A DNA stretch of 64,000 nt, taken from the NCBI GenBank assembly GCA_015655545.1, contig JAATET010000031.1, positions 1 to 64,000 of the forward strand, written 5' to 3'. A program made the translations under genes and the position numbers. Shown here one piece after another: positions 1 to 8,478 of this stretch (position 1 is the stretch's first letter; each line of letters begins with the position of its first letter). Below the pieces are notes generated by a model, which saw only the letters and a program-made list of their open reading frames with translations, did no database searches and was not told the DNA's origin. This DNA comes from Chthoniobacterales bacterium. Lineage in GTDB: Bacteria > Verrucomicrobiota > Verrucomicrobiia > Chthoniobacterales > JAATET01.

Positions 1-346
1 GTCGCCGTGCCGTGCGGCAGCGCCGGTTGATGGTCCAGATCGACTCGACAAAAATTCCCGTGTAGGCGGTGAAGGAGGGAAGCCGGGAAGTCACCGATGC
101 ATGGATCACGATCGTGTTGGATATGCATTCGAGCGCGTCACTGCATTTTTCTGCTTCGTGACGTTCTTCATTCGGGCGAGATCATGTCGCGCCATTCGCA
201 TAAATCCCTCGTCACTCGTCGGCAGCATGTCGAACGAGACCATCACGCAATCAATCTCAGGAACGGGGCGTTTGCTGGGAGGCATAACAACGAAGGGAAG
301 CAGTTATTGTTCGTTGCGGCCTTGATCGGCCTTTGGCTTTGAGGGC
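1..346. other. Left edge, no supported gene
   Basis: No reading frame here has convincing protein-like composition. A short forward frame from the window edge runs into a TAG at about 64-66 and could be the tail of a gene that lies outside the window. The base composition is less GC-rich than the region after 2 kb and resembles the following pair of minus-strand genes. Confidence 0.4.
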
Positions 347-652
347 CTAAGCCAACAACTGATGCTTCTCGATGCCGAGAGAAACAGCCGACTCAACAAG
401 GAGACGTATGACGGGATTGCATCCCTTGAAGGTCATTCTCTCAAGCACAGACGGTCCGTGTTGTTCTACAAACCCGGCCATCAGTGCGTTGATGAATGAG
501 CTGTTGGCACTTCGCACACCGGAGAAATCGAGAACGATCTCATGGCAGATGTCGGCGTAAGGATCCATGCGGCTCAGCCGAAATTCCGCAGCCATTGCGC
601 CATCAGCCAACCCGGAGCCAAATTCCTCCGCAAGGTTGAGATCCAACTTCAT
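347..652 (-). CDS. STAS-like (DUF4325-type) protein
   Basis: A 101-residue protein with the look of the STAS-like DUF4325 family: an N-terminal strand, the block IVLDFSGVRSANSSFINAL at about residues 39-57 (strand, turn with conserved Asp-Phe-x-Gly, then a helix starting with Ser), and a C-terminal helix. Such proteins are usually partners of GHKL ATPases in partner-switch or sensory modules. Its ATG overlaps the TGA of the upstream ATPase gene (shared ATGA at 649-652), so the two are probably translationally coupled. The target is unknown. Confident in the fold family, not in the role. Confidence 0.7.
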   Translation of the reverse strand: MKLDLNLAEEFGSGLADGAMAAEFRLSRMDPYADICHEIVLDFSGVRSANSSFINALMAGFVEQHGPSVLERMTFKGCNPVIRLLVESAVSLGIEKHQLLA

Positions 653-1584
653 CAGGTGAATGTAGCACCGCTCTTCCCGCTTGACAAGAGTCCGGCCCGA
701 ACCTTCGCGTCATGAAGGAGTTGCGCGAAATCGTTACTATCTTGCTGACGAAACGCGGCCACAACCAAGGTGCCTGGATAGTGGCCGTTATCTGGCAATA
801 TTTGTGACTCGGGAATTTCCGAGCCTGGCCGCAAAATAACAACTCCATTCCCGCTTACAACGAGGAGCCATCCGCGTGTTTGGCGAACGAGCTCGGACAC
901 CAGCGTCAAACCTACACCCTCATTCGTGGGATGTCCCTTGCTGGATACTCTTGGTTTAAGAGCCCTGAGGATTGCCGTGCAATCAGTGGACTCGCCGGCC
1001 CATTCCAAACCCGCATCAAGAAAGCTTTTCCGGATTCCGTTTCCGTTGTCGCCAACGGCTATCCTCACCAAGCCTTCTCCGCGGGTCACCTGCGCGGCGG
1101 CGTAGCCGATGCCTGCGCTGTGCTGACGGGCATTGTTCGCAATTTCCGTGAAGACATACCAAGCGAGGTCATAGAGCGACGCATTTGGATGGCCGTAGTC
1201 CTCGCCGCCGGGAGCCAAACATGTTGCCAGCTCATGACCCATGTCCTCGACATTGTGAGTCAATGCGCGAACGGGAACAAAACGACCGGCTGAATCATGG
1301 CGTTGAAACCGCTCAGGCAATTCGGCGCCGCAGGCCCGGAGAAAATCCATTCGTTGTAAATATCCGGTGATCGAACACTGTCCCAGATTGAGGAGCGTAA
1401 CCTCGCGATGCTGCCGCAACCACCGGGTGGTTATTGCTGTCAGAGCGATAAGACCTCCTGGAGAAATCCGTCGCAACGGACCGAAGTCCAACTCAATTTT
1501 TTTCTGCTCCTCCACGGAGGATAGCATCGAGAGAAAAGACAGTAATGCTTTGGCGTGAATTTGAGGGGGCAACGAAACCAGCAT
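652..1584 (-). CDS. STAS-GHKL ATP-binding regulatory protein
   Basis: A 310-residue protein. Residues 1-95 look like a STAS-type domain (IELDFGPLRRISPGGLIAL). Residues 110-310 are a histidine-kinase-like ATPase: N box TEIANNARQH at 146-155, G1 box DNGNGI at 179-184, G2 box NEGVGLTLV at 221-229. No phosphoacceptor His domain, receiver or membrane segment is visible, so it is more like an anti-sigma or partner-switch ATPase than a sensor kinase. It is coupled by ATGA overlap to the STAS-like gene. The pair is less GC-rich than neighbouring genes and sits on the 3' side of tRNA-Lys, which is compatible with acquisition. Confidence 0.75.
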   Translation of the reverse strand: MLVSLPPQIHAKALLSFLSMLSSVEEQKKIELDFGPLRRISPGGLIALTAITTRWLRQHREVTLLNLGQCSITGYLQRMDFLRACGAELPERFQRHDSAGRFVPVRALTHNVEDMGHELATCLAPGGEDYGHPNASLYDLAWYVFTEIANNARQHSAGIGYAAAQVTRGEGLVRIAVGDNGNGIRKSFLDAGLEWAGESTDCTAILRALKPRVSSKGHPTNEGVGLTLVSELVRQTRGWLLVVSGNGVVILRPGSEIPESQILPDNGHYPGTLVVAAFRQQDSNDFAQLLHDAKVRAGLLSSGKSGATFT

Positions 1585-1767
1585 GATGCAGCTGTCATCT
1601 TCGATTCGAAATGATGACTGCTGGCAAGCTCACTTTGCTCTCCTCCCCCAACCTTCAAATCCCGAAGCAAGCGTTTAAAACTTGTCAGACCCAAAAGTGC
1701 AGGGGAAATGCAACGGCAGAAAATCGCGTCAGGGAAAAAATCTGCGTAAGTCGCTGATTAATAGAAG

Positions 1768-1839
<72 letters not shown>

Positions 1840-2018
1840 TCGATCCGCGCGGAACGCGCGGGGACGGTGAATCTACATGCCGGCCCGCGAATGCCAAGCG
1901 TGAAGTTGCCAGTGGAAGCGATCGCTCATAAATCGGATCCGCCCCGATCCACCGGCCGGCCGGAGGGGGAACTCCAGCGATCCGAGGAATCTCGAAAGAC
2001 GGCTGACCTACAAAAGCC

Positions 2019-2046
2019 TTGACGCATCGGCGTGCCGGCTTAATTT
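2019..2046 (+). promoter_or_regulatory. Candidate sigma70-type promoter of the riboswitch operon
   Basis: TTGACG at 2019-2024 and TAATTT at 2041-2046 are 16 bases apart and would start transcription near 2052, exactly where the riboswitch P1 helix begins. Position and fit support it. No transcript data are available. Confidence 0.5.
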
Positions 2047-2050
2047 CACG

Positions 2051-2184
2051 GCATCTTATCGAGAGTGGCAGAGGGACAAGGCCCGATGAAGCCACGGCAA
2101 CCGGTTCGACGACGCGCGAGTGTCGGCGGGCGTCAGGTGCCAAATCCTGCTCCGCGGCGCAAGCCAAGGGGGAAGATGAGATGC
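2051..2184 (+). promoter_or_regulatory. SAM-I (S-box) riboswitch
   Basis: The segment has the S-box core in order: a P1 arm GCATCTTATC (2051-2060), GAGAGTGGCAGAGGGAC, GGCCCGATGAAGCC, GGCAACC, then GGTGCCAAATCCTGC and the closing arm GATGAGATGC (2175-2184), which pairs with the first arm over 10 positions (one T-G pair). This class binds S-adenosylmethionine and normally shuts off methionine synthesis or transport genes. There is no U-run terminator between 2184 and the start codon at 2252, so control at translation initiation is more likely than attenuation. It precedes a threonine-synthase-like gene, which is unexpected. Confidence 0.93.
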
Positions 2185-2251
2185 GACAGTCCGTTGCCGG
2201 TCCGTCCAAGCTCACCCTTCGTTCCACCGCTCTCGATGCGATGCGAAAATC

Positions 2252-3529
2252 ATGAGCGACAGACCATTCTTCAGTAATCTCAAGTGCCGCGAGTGCGGAC
2301 GCCTGTATCCCAAGGAGGCGATCCATATTTGCGAATTCGACTTCGGCCCGCTCGAAGCCGCCTACGACTACGACGCGATCAGCGCGTCCATTTCCCGCGC
2401 CGCCATCGAGTCGCGGCCCAAGAGCATGTGGCGCTACCGCGAGCTGCTGCCCATCGATGGCGCGCCGACTGTCGGCGCCCAGGTCGGCTTCACGCCGCTC
2501 GTCAAGGCCGACCGTCTCGCCGCGCGCCTCGGCGTCAAAGAGCTCTACGTCAAAAACGACACCGTCAACTACCCGACTTTGTCTTTCAAGGACCGCGTCG
2601 TCTACGTCGCGCTCAGCCGCGCCTGCGAGCTCGGATTCAAGGTCGTCGCATGCGCCTCGACCGGCAATCTCGCGAACTCCGTCGCCGCGAACGCCGCCGC
2701 CGCCGGCCTCACGAGCTACGTGCTCATCCCGTCGGATCTCGAGCGCAGCAAGGTCGTCAATTCGCTCGTCTACGGCACGAACGTCATCGGCATCGAGGGT
2801 CCCTACGATCAGGTAAACCGCCTTTGTTCCGAGATCGCCGGCAAATATGGCTGGGGATTCGTGAACGTGAACCTGCGCCCCTATTACGCCGAAGGCTCGA
2901 AGTCGATGGGCTTCGAGATCGTCGAACAGCTCGGCTGGAAAACGCCCAGGCACACCGTCATTCCGATGGCCAGCGGCTCGCTGCTCACGAAAATTCACAA
3001 AGCCTACACCGAGTTCGCGAAGGTCGGCATCATCGACGCCGAGCCCTTCAGCGTGCACGGCGCGCAGGCCGCCGGATGCTCGCCAATCAGCACCGCGCTC
3101 AAGAAGGGCACCGACATCGTGAAGCCCGTGCCGAATCCTCAAACGATCGTGAAGTCGCTCGCCATCGGCACGCCCGCGGACGGCTACTATGCCATCCGCA
3201 CGATGAAGGAAACCGGCGGCAGCGCCGAGGATTGCACCGACGAGGAAGTGATCGAAGGCATCAAGCTGCTCGCCGAGACCGAGGGAATTTTTTCCGAAAC
3301 CGCCGGCGGCACGACCGTCGCCTGCGCGAGGAAATTGATCGATTCGGGCAAGATCCCGCGCGACGAATCCATCGTGCTCTGCATCACCGGTCACGGCCTC
3401 AAGACGCAGGAAGCCATCCACGAAAAATGTGGCGCGCCGCGCGTCATCAAACCCAGCCTGCGCGAATTCGACGCCCTCGTGGCCGGCGAACTCGCCGACC
3501 TCGCCAAACTCGAAACCGCCACAGTTTAA
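2252..3529 (+). CDS. thrC: Threonine-synthase-like PLP enzyme under SAM riboswitch control
   Basis: A 425-residue fold-type II PLP enzyme of the threonine synthase family, which converts O-phosphohomoserine to threonine. An N-terminal Cys cluster (C12, C15, C27) resembles the zinc-ribbon start of many family members. The PLP lysine is K113 in LSFKDR, and the phosphate loop is STGNLANS (137-144). The usual PTGSFKDRG is here PTLSFKDRV, and near the C terminus the motif is SETAGGTTVA, so this is a divergent subgroup. The gene follows a SAM-I riboswitch and is 4 bases from a ThiS/MoaD-type sulfur carrier, then a NIL-domain gene. That context points to homocysteine formation from O-phosphohomoserine, a hypothesis. 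The plain threonine synthase call cannot be excluded. Confidence 0.85.
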   Translation: MSDRPFFSNLKCRECGRLYPKEAIHICEFDFGPLEAAYDYDAISASISRAAIESRPKSMWRYRELLPIDGAPTVGAQVGFTPLVKADRLAARLGVKELYVKNDTVNYPTLSFKDRVVYVALSRACELGFKVVACASTGNLANSVAANAAAAGLTSYVLIPSDLERSKVVNSLVYGTNVIGIEGPYDQVNRLCSEIAGKYGWGFVNVNLRPYYAEGSKSMGFEIVEQLGWKTPRHTVIPMASGSLLTKIHKAYTEFAKVGIIDAEPFSVHGAQAAGCSPISTALKKGTDIVKPVPNPQTIVKSLAIGTPADGYYAIRTMKETGGSAEDCTDEEVIEGIKLLAETEGIFSETAGGTTVACARKLIDSGKIPRDESIVLCITGHGLKTQEAIHEKCGAPRVIKPSLREFDALVAGELADLAKLETATV

Positions 3530-3533
3530 TCTT

Positions 3534-3806
<273 letters not shown>

Positions 3807-3812
3807 ATTTTG

Positions 3813-3877
3813 AACAGGAGGAAACGGAGACAACAGAGACAAGGAATTTCCTCCGTTCTCTCCGTTTCCTCCTGTAA
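3813..3877. repeat. Dispersed hairpin repeat, copy 1
   Basis: An imperfect inverted repeat whose arms begin ACAGGAGGAAACGGAGA and end TCTCCGTTTCCTCCTGT. It fills most of the gap between the sulfur carrier gene and the NIL gene inside the operon. Related copies lie at 5661-5727 and 41978-42129. In the mRNA it would form a long stem that could affect processing or relative expression of the two halves of the operon. Confidence 0.85.
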
Positions 3878-3886
3878 ATTTTTCCC

Positions 3887-4135
3887 ATGGCCGAACAATC
3901 AACCCGACTCTGGCTTATGTATCCGGCGCGGCTCATCCAGCGCCCGGTCATCCACGAGCTCAGCAAAAATTTTGCCCTGGTCACGAATGTCCGGCAGGCC
4001 AGCGTGACCGAGGAAATCGGGCTCGTCTCGCTCGAACTCGATGGTGAGCGCGAGGAAATCAAGCGCGCCATCGCCTGGCTCGAAGAGCTCGGCATCAAGG
4101 TCGAGCCGGTCGAGATCCAGACCATCGAAGGCTAG
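3887..4135 (+). CDS. NIL-domain protein
   Basis: An 82-residue protein made almost wholly of one NIL domain: MYPARLIQRPVIHELSKNF, then VRQASVTEEIGLVSLELDG and an amphipathic helix before the final strand. NIL domains occur at the C terminus of the methionine importer ATPase MetN, where they bind methionine, and as small proteins or ferredoxin fusions in organisms with non-canonical homocysteine synthesis. Its place in a SAM-riboswitch operon fits a methionine-related role. The gene ends 5 bases before the GTG of the following gene. Confidence 0.85.
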   Translation: MAEQSTRLWLMYPARLIQRPVIHELSKNFALVTNVRQASVTEEIGLVSLELDGEREEIKRAIAWLEELGIKVEPVEIQTIEG

Positions 4136-4140
4136 CCCCC

Positions 4141-4587
4141 GTGTCCGCTCCTCGTCCGCGCGTGCTGGTCGTGGACGGCCACAGCATGATCTTCCAATGG
4201 CCGGAGCTGCGCGCGCTCCACGCCAAAACGACCGCCTCCGCGCGTGAGCATCTCGCGCGATTGCTGACCCGTTACCAGGATTCCTCCGGCACGCACGTCT
4301 GCGTTGTCTTCGACGGCAAGGGAGACCGGAGCACCGAAGAAAAAAATCCCGGCGGCATTCAAGTCTTCTATTCCGGCAGCTCGAAGACTGCCGACTCCGT
4401 GATCGAGCGCATCGTCGCGGCCTATTCCGCGAAATATGAAATCGTCGTCGCGACCGATGACAACATGGAGCGCACGACGGTCGAGACTTTCGGCGGCTCG
4501 TGGATTTCCTCCGAACAGCTCGCGCTCGAAATGCGCGGCGCGGATGCGGACGTGTCCGCCCGCATCGACCGGCTCAGGCGCCGATAG
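4141..4587 (+). CDS. NYN/YacP-like RNase
   Basis: A 148-residue NYN-domain protein of the YacP (DUF901) type: VLVVDGHSMIF at the N terminus with the first acidic residue, VVFDGKGD in the middle and VATDDNMER in the second half, the spaced aspartates expected of PIN-like metal-dependent nucleases. YacP relatives are implicated in RNA cleavage. It starts with GTG 5 bases after the NIL gene, so it is probably the last gene of the riboswitch operon, but it has no obvious link to sulfur metabolism. Confidence 0.8.
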   Translation: MSAPRPRVLVVDGHSMIFQWPELRALHAKTTASAREHLARLLTRYQDSSGTHVCVVFDGKGDRSTEEKNPGGIQVFYSGSSKTADSVIERIVAAYSAKYEIVVATDDNMERTTVETFGGSWISSEQLALEMRGADADVSARIDRLRRR

Positions 4588-5154
4588 CTATTTCGCCGCG
4601 GGGAAGCCCGACATCACGAGCGCGACCGCGCGATTGATGCGCGTCTTTTGCGCTTCGTAAGGCTTGTCGCGATTGACGCGCGAGCTGACCGCGCCGCGCC
4701 AGAGCGATTCATGATCGATCGCATCCTCGGCGTCGACCACCAGCGTGCCCACTTCGTAGCTCGTTGTGGGAACGCTATTGACCGCCTTGATGAAATGACG
4801 CTCGGGCGCGCGATTCGTTCCAAAATATTGGTCGATGACCTGGGTGGTGGCACCCGCTTTGTAGAGCATGATGAAGCTCACCTCGAGATCGCCGCCTTTG
4901 GCCACGAGCTTGTAGCCCTTTTTCGCGAGCGTAGCGTCGATGTCGGACTTGGCCAGATTGAGATAGAGATCCTGATTGTTGTAGGGATTCAGTTCCGAAG
5001 CGCCGGGGAGCGACCAGTGATAGGTCCTGGCCTTTTCCACCCGCGCCAGATCGCCTTGATCGTAAGCGACGGCGACGATCTTCGGCTGGCTCGTCACGCA
5101 ACCGGTGACCGCAAAAAGAAAAGAAATTCCGAGGAGGGAAAACGCACGCTTCAT
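4588..5154 (-). CDS. DUF4136-like lipoprotein
   Basis: A protein of about 188 residues starting MKRAFSLLGISFLFAVTGC, a lipoprotein signal with lipobox TGC. The mature part resembles DUF4136 proteins: a SWSL-like YHWSLPGA segment, then SDIDATLAKKGYKLV followed by the GDLEVSFIMLY strand. The function of this family is unknown; it is presumably envelope-anchored. An alternative start eight codons upstream would spoil the signal peptide. It is convergent with the NYN gene and abuts it. Confidence 0.75.
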   Translation of the reverse strand: MKRAFSLLGISFLFAVTGCVTSQPKIVAVAYDQGDLARVEKARTYHWSLPGASELNPYNNQDLYLNLAKSDIDATLAKKGYKLVAKGGDLEVSFIMLYKAGATTQVIDQYFGTNRAPERHFIKAVNSVPTTSYEVGTLVVDAEDAIDHESLWRGAVSSRVNRDKPYEAQKTRINRAVALVMSGFPAAK

Positions 5155-5203
5155 GGCCCGATGTGTAGCCGCTCGCATGGAAGACGTGAAGCGCTTTCGG
5201 CGG

Positions 5204-5659
5204 CTATTCCAAAGCGGCCGCCCGATCGCGATTTCGCCAGACGGTCGCCGCGCTCTTCATCCGAGTGAGGATGTAATAGACGGTCTGGCTGCGCTGGCGC
5301 ACGAGATCCGCGCCGACGATCTTCGGCACGAAATCCGCCGGCACTTCGAGCACTTCCTCGATCGTGCGGCCTTCGAGTCCCTTGCAAAGAATCGAGGTCA
5401 TCGCCTTGGTCAGTGTCTGCACCTGCGGTCCGAGCGTCACTCGGTAATGCGTGGTGCGATCGGGATTCACCTTCAAAAAAACGCCGACCGTGTCGGTGCA
5501 TTCCTCGTCCTTGCGCACATCTTCGAGATCGAAGGTCTCGCCTTCGCGCGGCCCCTGGCTCTTCGCCTGATCCGCATACGTGATGAGCGTTTCACGCTTC
5601 TCCAGGTCGGGAAGCGCTTCGAACAAATCAACGATCTGCTGCAGTTTCGGCGGATACAT
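5204..5659 (-). CDS. sufE: SufE-like sulfur acceptor protein
   Basis: A 151-residue SufE-family protein. Family features are the opening PPKLQQIVDLFEALPDLEKRETLI, the cysteine C54 in DEECTDTVGV at the place of the SufE sulfur-accepting Cys, and the segment GPQVQTLTKAMTSILCKGLEGRTIEEVLEVP that forms the second half of the fold. SufE accepts persulfide from a SufS-type cysteine desulfurase. The GCxS context around the Cys is changed to ECTD, so transfer partners may differ. It lies downstream of a sulfurtransferase on the same strand, separated by a hairpin repeat, and close to the sulfur carrier gene. Confidence 0.85.
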   Translation of the reverse strand: MYPPKLQQIVDLFEALPDLEKRETLITYADQAKSQGPREGETFDLEDVRKDEECTDTVGVFLKVNPDRTTHYRVTLGPQVQTLTKAMTSILCKGLEGRTIEEVLEVPADFVPKIVGADLVRQRSQTVYYILTRMKSAATVWRNRDRAAALE

Positions 5660-5660
5660 T

Positions 5661-5727
5661 TTTACAGGAGAAAACAGAGGGAACGGAGAATGGGAAGCTC
5701 TCAGTTTTCTCCGTTGCCTCCTGTAAA
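5661..5727. repeat. Dispersed hairpin repeat, copy 2
   Basis: An inverted repeat with outer arms TTTACAGGAG and CTCCTGTAAA and inner GGAACGGAGAA / TTCTCCGTTGCC, of the same family as 3813-3877. It occupies the whole gap between the sulfurtransferase and SufE-like genes. Confidence 0.85.
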
Positions 5728-5728
5728 A

Positions 5729-6583
5729 CTACGCGCCCTTCTCGATCGGCGAGCGCACGCGGTTGCCCCACTCCGTCCAGGAGCCGTCGTAGTTGCGCAC
5801 TTTTTCGTAACCGAGCAGATAGGTGAGCACGAACCACGTGTGGCTCGACCGCTCGCCGATGCGGCAATACGCCACGACGTCCTCGCCGGGCTTGAGGCCC
5901 GCCTCGCCCTCGTAAATGTCCCGCAGCTCGTCCGCCGATTTGAACGTCCCGTCCGTATTTGCCGCGCGTTTCCACGGCACGCTTTTCGCCCCGGGCACAT
6001 GGCCGCCGCGCAAGACGCCTTCTTGCGGATATTCGGGCATGTGCGTGACCTCGCCGATGAATTCCCCTGGCGAGCGCACATCGATGAGCGGCTTCCTTGC
6101 CTGGCTCTGTGCGAGCGCGTCCTCGTAAAAAGCGCGAATCTCATCGTCCCGGCGCTTTGGCGGCACGGGATATGCCGTCGGCGGGAAGCTCGGGATCTCG
6201 CGCGTGGTTTCGCGATTCTCGGCGACCCATTTATCGCGGCCGCCATCGAGAATTTTTACATTCTCGTGACCGAAAAGTCGGAAGGCCCACAGCGCGTAAG
6301 TGGCCCACCAATTCGACTTGTCGCCGTAAAAAATCACGGTCGTATCCTTGTCGATGCCGTTCTTCGCGCAGAGCTCGGCGAAGCCTTCCGGCGAGATGTA
6401 ATCGCGCACCGTTTGATCCTGCAGATCGGAGCGCCAATCGATGTGCACCGCGCCGGGAATGTGGCCGGTGCTATAGAGCAGCACGTCTTCATTGCTCTCG
6501 ACGATGCGCGTATTCGGCTCGTTCAGGTGCTCGGCCAGCCACTCGGTGCTGACCAGGGCCTCGGGGTGTGCGTAGGAACTCAT
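5729..6583 (-). CDS. Two-domain sulfurtransferase (rhodanese)
   Basis: A 284-residue tandem rhodanese protein. The N-terminal non-catalytic domain contains [19 protein letters not shown], and the C-terminal domain has [10 protein letters not shown] and the catalytic loop [14 protein letters not shown] with C240 as the persulfide cysteine. CRIGERS is typical of thiosulfate sulfurtransferases of the SseA/actinobacterial CysA type. It moves sulfane sulfur from thiosulfate or a related donor to a thiophilic acceptor. Position upstream of the SufE-like gene on the same strand suggests co-transcription and a role in sulfur mobilisation. Confidence 0.9.
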   Translation of the reverse strand: MSSYAHPEALVSTEWLAEHLNEPNTRIVESNEDVLLYSTGHIPGAVHIDWRSDLQDQTVRDYISPEGFAELCAKNGIDKDTTVIFYGDKSNWWATYALWAFRLFGHENVKILDGGRDKWVAENRETTREIPSFPPTAYPVPPKRRDDEIRAFYEDALAQSQARKPLIDVRSPGEFIGEVTHMPEYPQEGVLRGGHVPGAKSVPWKRAANTDGTFKSADELRDIYEGEAGLKPGEDVVAYCRIGERSSHTWFVLTYLLGYEKVRNYDGSWTEWGNRVRSPIEKGA

Positions 6584-6711
6584 GGGATGGGAAATTTAGT
6601 GCGGTCGTTCATTTTCGCCCGCCCTAGCCGCCGCTCAAGGCATTTCGCCGCTTATGACGCTTTCTTCCTCAGCCGGCTCGCGGTCGCACGCCACGCGAAA
6701 TAGTTTGAAAA

Positions 6712-8001
6712 CTACCGTCGTCCACCGCGCCAGCCGCCACCTCGCCGCTGACCGCCCCGCGCTGGCGGATCGCGCGGCACCGGCGGCTTCGCACGCTGAT
6801 GGCTCGGCCGCGGCTGGCCGTGTTCCCGCGGCTCCGTCGAGGCTGCGTTGTAGTCGAAGCCTTCCGCTTTTTTGCGCGTGATGCCGCGGCCGATGAATTT
6901 CTCGAGCGACTTGAGCGGGCCGTAGTCTTCCGACGAAATGAAGCTGATCGCGTCGCCGATCGCCTGGGCGCGGCCGGTGCGCCCGATGCGGTGCACGTAG
7001 TCCTCGGAATGCATGGGAAAGTCGTAATTCACGACGTGCGAGATGCCATCGACGTCGATGCCGCGCGCGGCGATGTCGGTCGCGACGAGGACGCGCACTT
7101 CGCCGTCCTTGAAGGCCTTGAGCGCGCGCAGCCGCTGGTTTTGCGAACGGTTCGAATGCAGCGTCGCCGAGGTGATGCCGACCTGGTCGAGCTTGCGGGT
7201 GATCTTGTCCGCGCCGTGTTTCGTGCGCGAAAAAACAAGCACCATATTCATCTGCGGATCCTGCAGAAGATGGACGAGCAAAGCCGGCTTGAGGTGCTTG
7301 GGCACTTCGTAGGCGATCTGCGTGACGGTCTCGGCGGGGTTCGAGCGGCGGCCGATCTGCACGGTCTTCGGGTGGCGCTGGAATTCATGCGTGAGCGACT
7401 CGATTTCCTTCGAAAGCGTGGCCGAGAAAAGCAGCGTCTGGCGTTTCTGTGGGAGTGCTTTCACGATCTTGCGAATCGAGGGCAGGAAGCCCATGTCGAG
7501 CATGCGGTCCGCCTCGTCGAGCACGAGGAATTCCAAGGCGGAAAAATCCGCGCACCGCTGGCCCATTAAATCCATCAAGCGGCCGGGCGTCGCGATCACG
7601 AGATCGACGCCGGTGCGCAGCGCCTGCATTTGCGGGCGTTCGCTCACGCCGCCGAAGACCGTGGCGACGCGCAGCGGCAGATGCCTGGCATAGGCGGCGA
7701 CGTTTTCGTGGATCTGCGCGACGAGTTCGCGAGTCGGCGCCAGCACGAGCGTGCGGGTGCGGGCCTGCCCGGCGCCGGCGCCGCCAGCAGCACGTCCGAC
7801 TGCGCCTCGGGCCAGGAGATCGAGCATGGGCAGCGTGAAGGCGGCCGTTTTTCCGGTGCCCGTCTGCGCGATCCCGATGAGATCGTGTCCGGCGAGGATT
7901 TCGGGAATGGCCGCGGCCTGGATCGGCGTGGGTTCGGTGTAGCCGGCTTCCTGCACGGCTTTAAAAATGCGGTCGTCGAGACCAAGACTGAGAAAAGGCA
8001 T
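6712..8001 (-). CDS. rhlE: DEAD-box RNA helicase (RhlE type)
   Basis: A 429-residue ATP-dependent RNA helicase with all core motifs in order: Q motif GYTEPTPIQAAAIP, motif I AQTGTGKTAAF, Ia PTRELVAQI, II DEADRMLDMGF, III SATL, V ATDIAARGID and VI HRIGRTGRA. After about residue 385 the tail is basic and Gly/Arg-rich (RGGQRRGGGWRGGRR), a common non-specific RNA-binding extension. Its jobs in this group are ribosome assembly and mRNA turnover, often at low temperature. Monocistronic on visible evidence. Confidence 0.93.
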   Translation of the reverse strand: MPFLSLGLDDRIFKAVQEAGYTEPTPIQAAAIPEILAGHDLIGIAQTGTGKTAAFTLPMLDLLARGAVGRAAGGAGAGQARTRTLVLAPTRELVAQIHENVAAYARHLPLRVATVFGGVSERPQMQALRTGVDLVIATPGRLMDLMGQRCADFSALEFLVLDEADRMLDMGFLPSIRKIVKALPQKRQTLLFSATLSKEIESLTHEFQRHPKTVQIGRRSNPAETVTQIAYEVPKHLKPALLVHLLQDPQMNMVLVFSRTKHGADKITRKLDQVGITSATLHSNRSQNQRLRALKAFKDGEVRVLVATDIAARGIDVDGISHVVNYDFPMHSEDYVHRIGRTGRAQAIGDAISFISSEDYGPLKSLEKFIGRGITRKKAEGFDYNAASTEPREHGQPRPSHQRAKPPVPRDPPARGGQRRGGGWRGGRR

Positions 8002-8037
8002 CCGTCACTATGGGGATTGGGGCTATATCCGCACAGA

Positions 8038-8478
8038 TTATTCGCGGAGCGCCGCCTCGACAGCGCCCGGCAGTGCCCGCGCCCCGTCGCCTCCGAGGGC
8101 GGCATCGATCGCCTCCAGCCGGCGGATGAGATCGAGCACGTCGCGACGCGCATACGGGCCGCCCGCGGCGGGACAAAAATGCGTGCGGCAGCCGAAAGGA
8201 CGATACTCATAAATCATGCAGCGCGCGGTTTCCGGATGGAGCATCGGACACGCGCCGTCCGTGCGCTCGGGAAACTGCTTGCGGCCCGTGGCGCGGAAAG
8301 CTTTCGCCGCGAGCAGCGCTTCGCCCTTCGTCAAATACGGTGTCAGGCCCGTAAGCTTGAAATGGCAGCATTCCGTAAGCAGCGTGCAATTCCGTTCGAT
8401 CGGCCGCCGCGCGAGCTCCGCATAGACGGCGCGCACCTCGGCGAGCGCGCGGCGGATTTTCTCGCGATCCGTTTTCAT
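8038..8478 (-). CDS. YkgJ-family cysteine cluster protein
   Basis: A protein of 146 residues starting MKTDREKIRRALAEV. It has the spread Cys pattern of YkgJ/UPF0153-type proteins that bind zinc or an iron-sulfur cluster: CTLLTECCHF near residue 30, CPMLHPETARCMIYEYRPFGCRTHFCP in the second half. The ATG overlaps the TGA of the upstream flavoprotein gene (ATGA at 8475-8478), so the two are coupled. A much longer open frame continues upstream but is an out-of-frame shadow of the flavoprotein gene. Function unknown. Confidence 0.8.
   Translation of the reverse strand: MKTDREKIRRALAEVRAVYAELARRPIERNCTLLTECCHFKLTGLTPYLTKGEALLAAKAFRATGRKQFPERTDGACPMLHPETARCMIYEYRPFGCRTHFCPAAGGPYARRDVLDLIRRLEAIDAALGGDGARALPGAVEAALRE

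Noticed and set aside
5105-6703. Forward open frame of 532 codons over the sulfurtransferase and SufE-like genes
   Set aside because: It is the antisense shadow of two recognised minus-strand genes.
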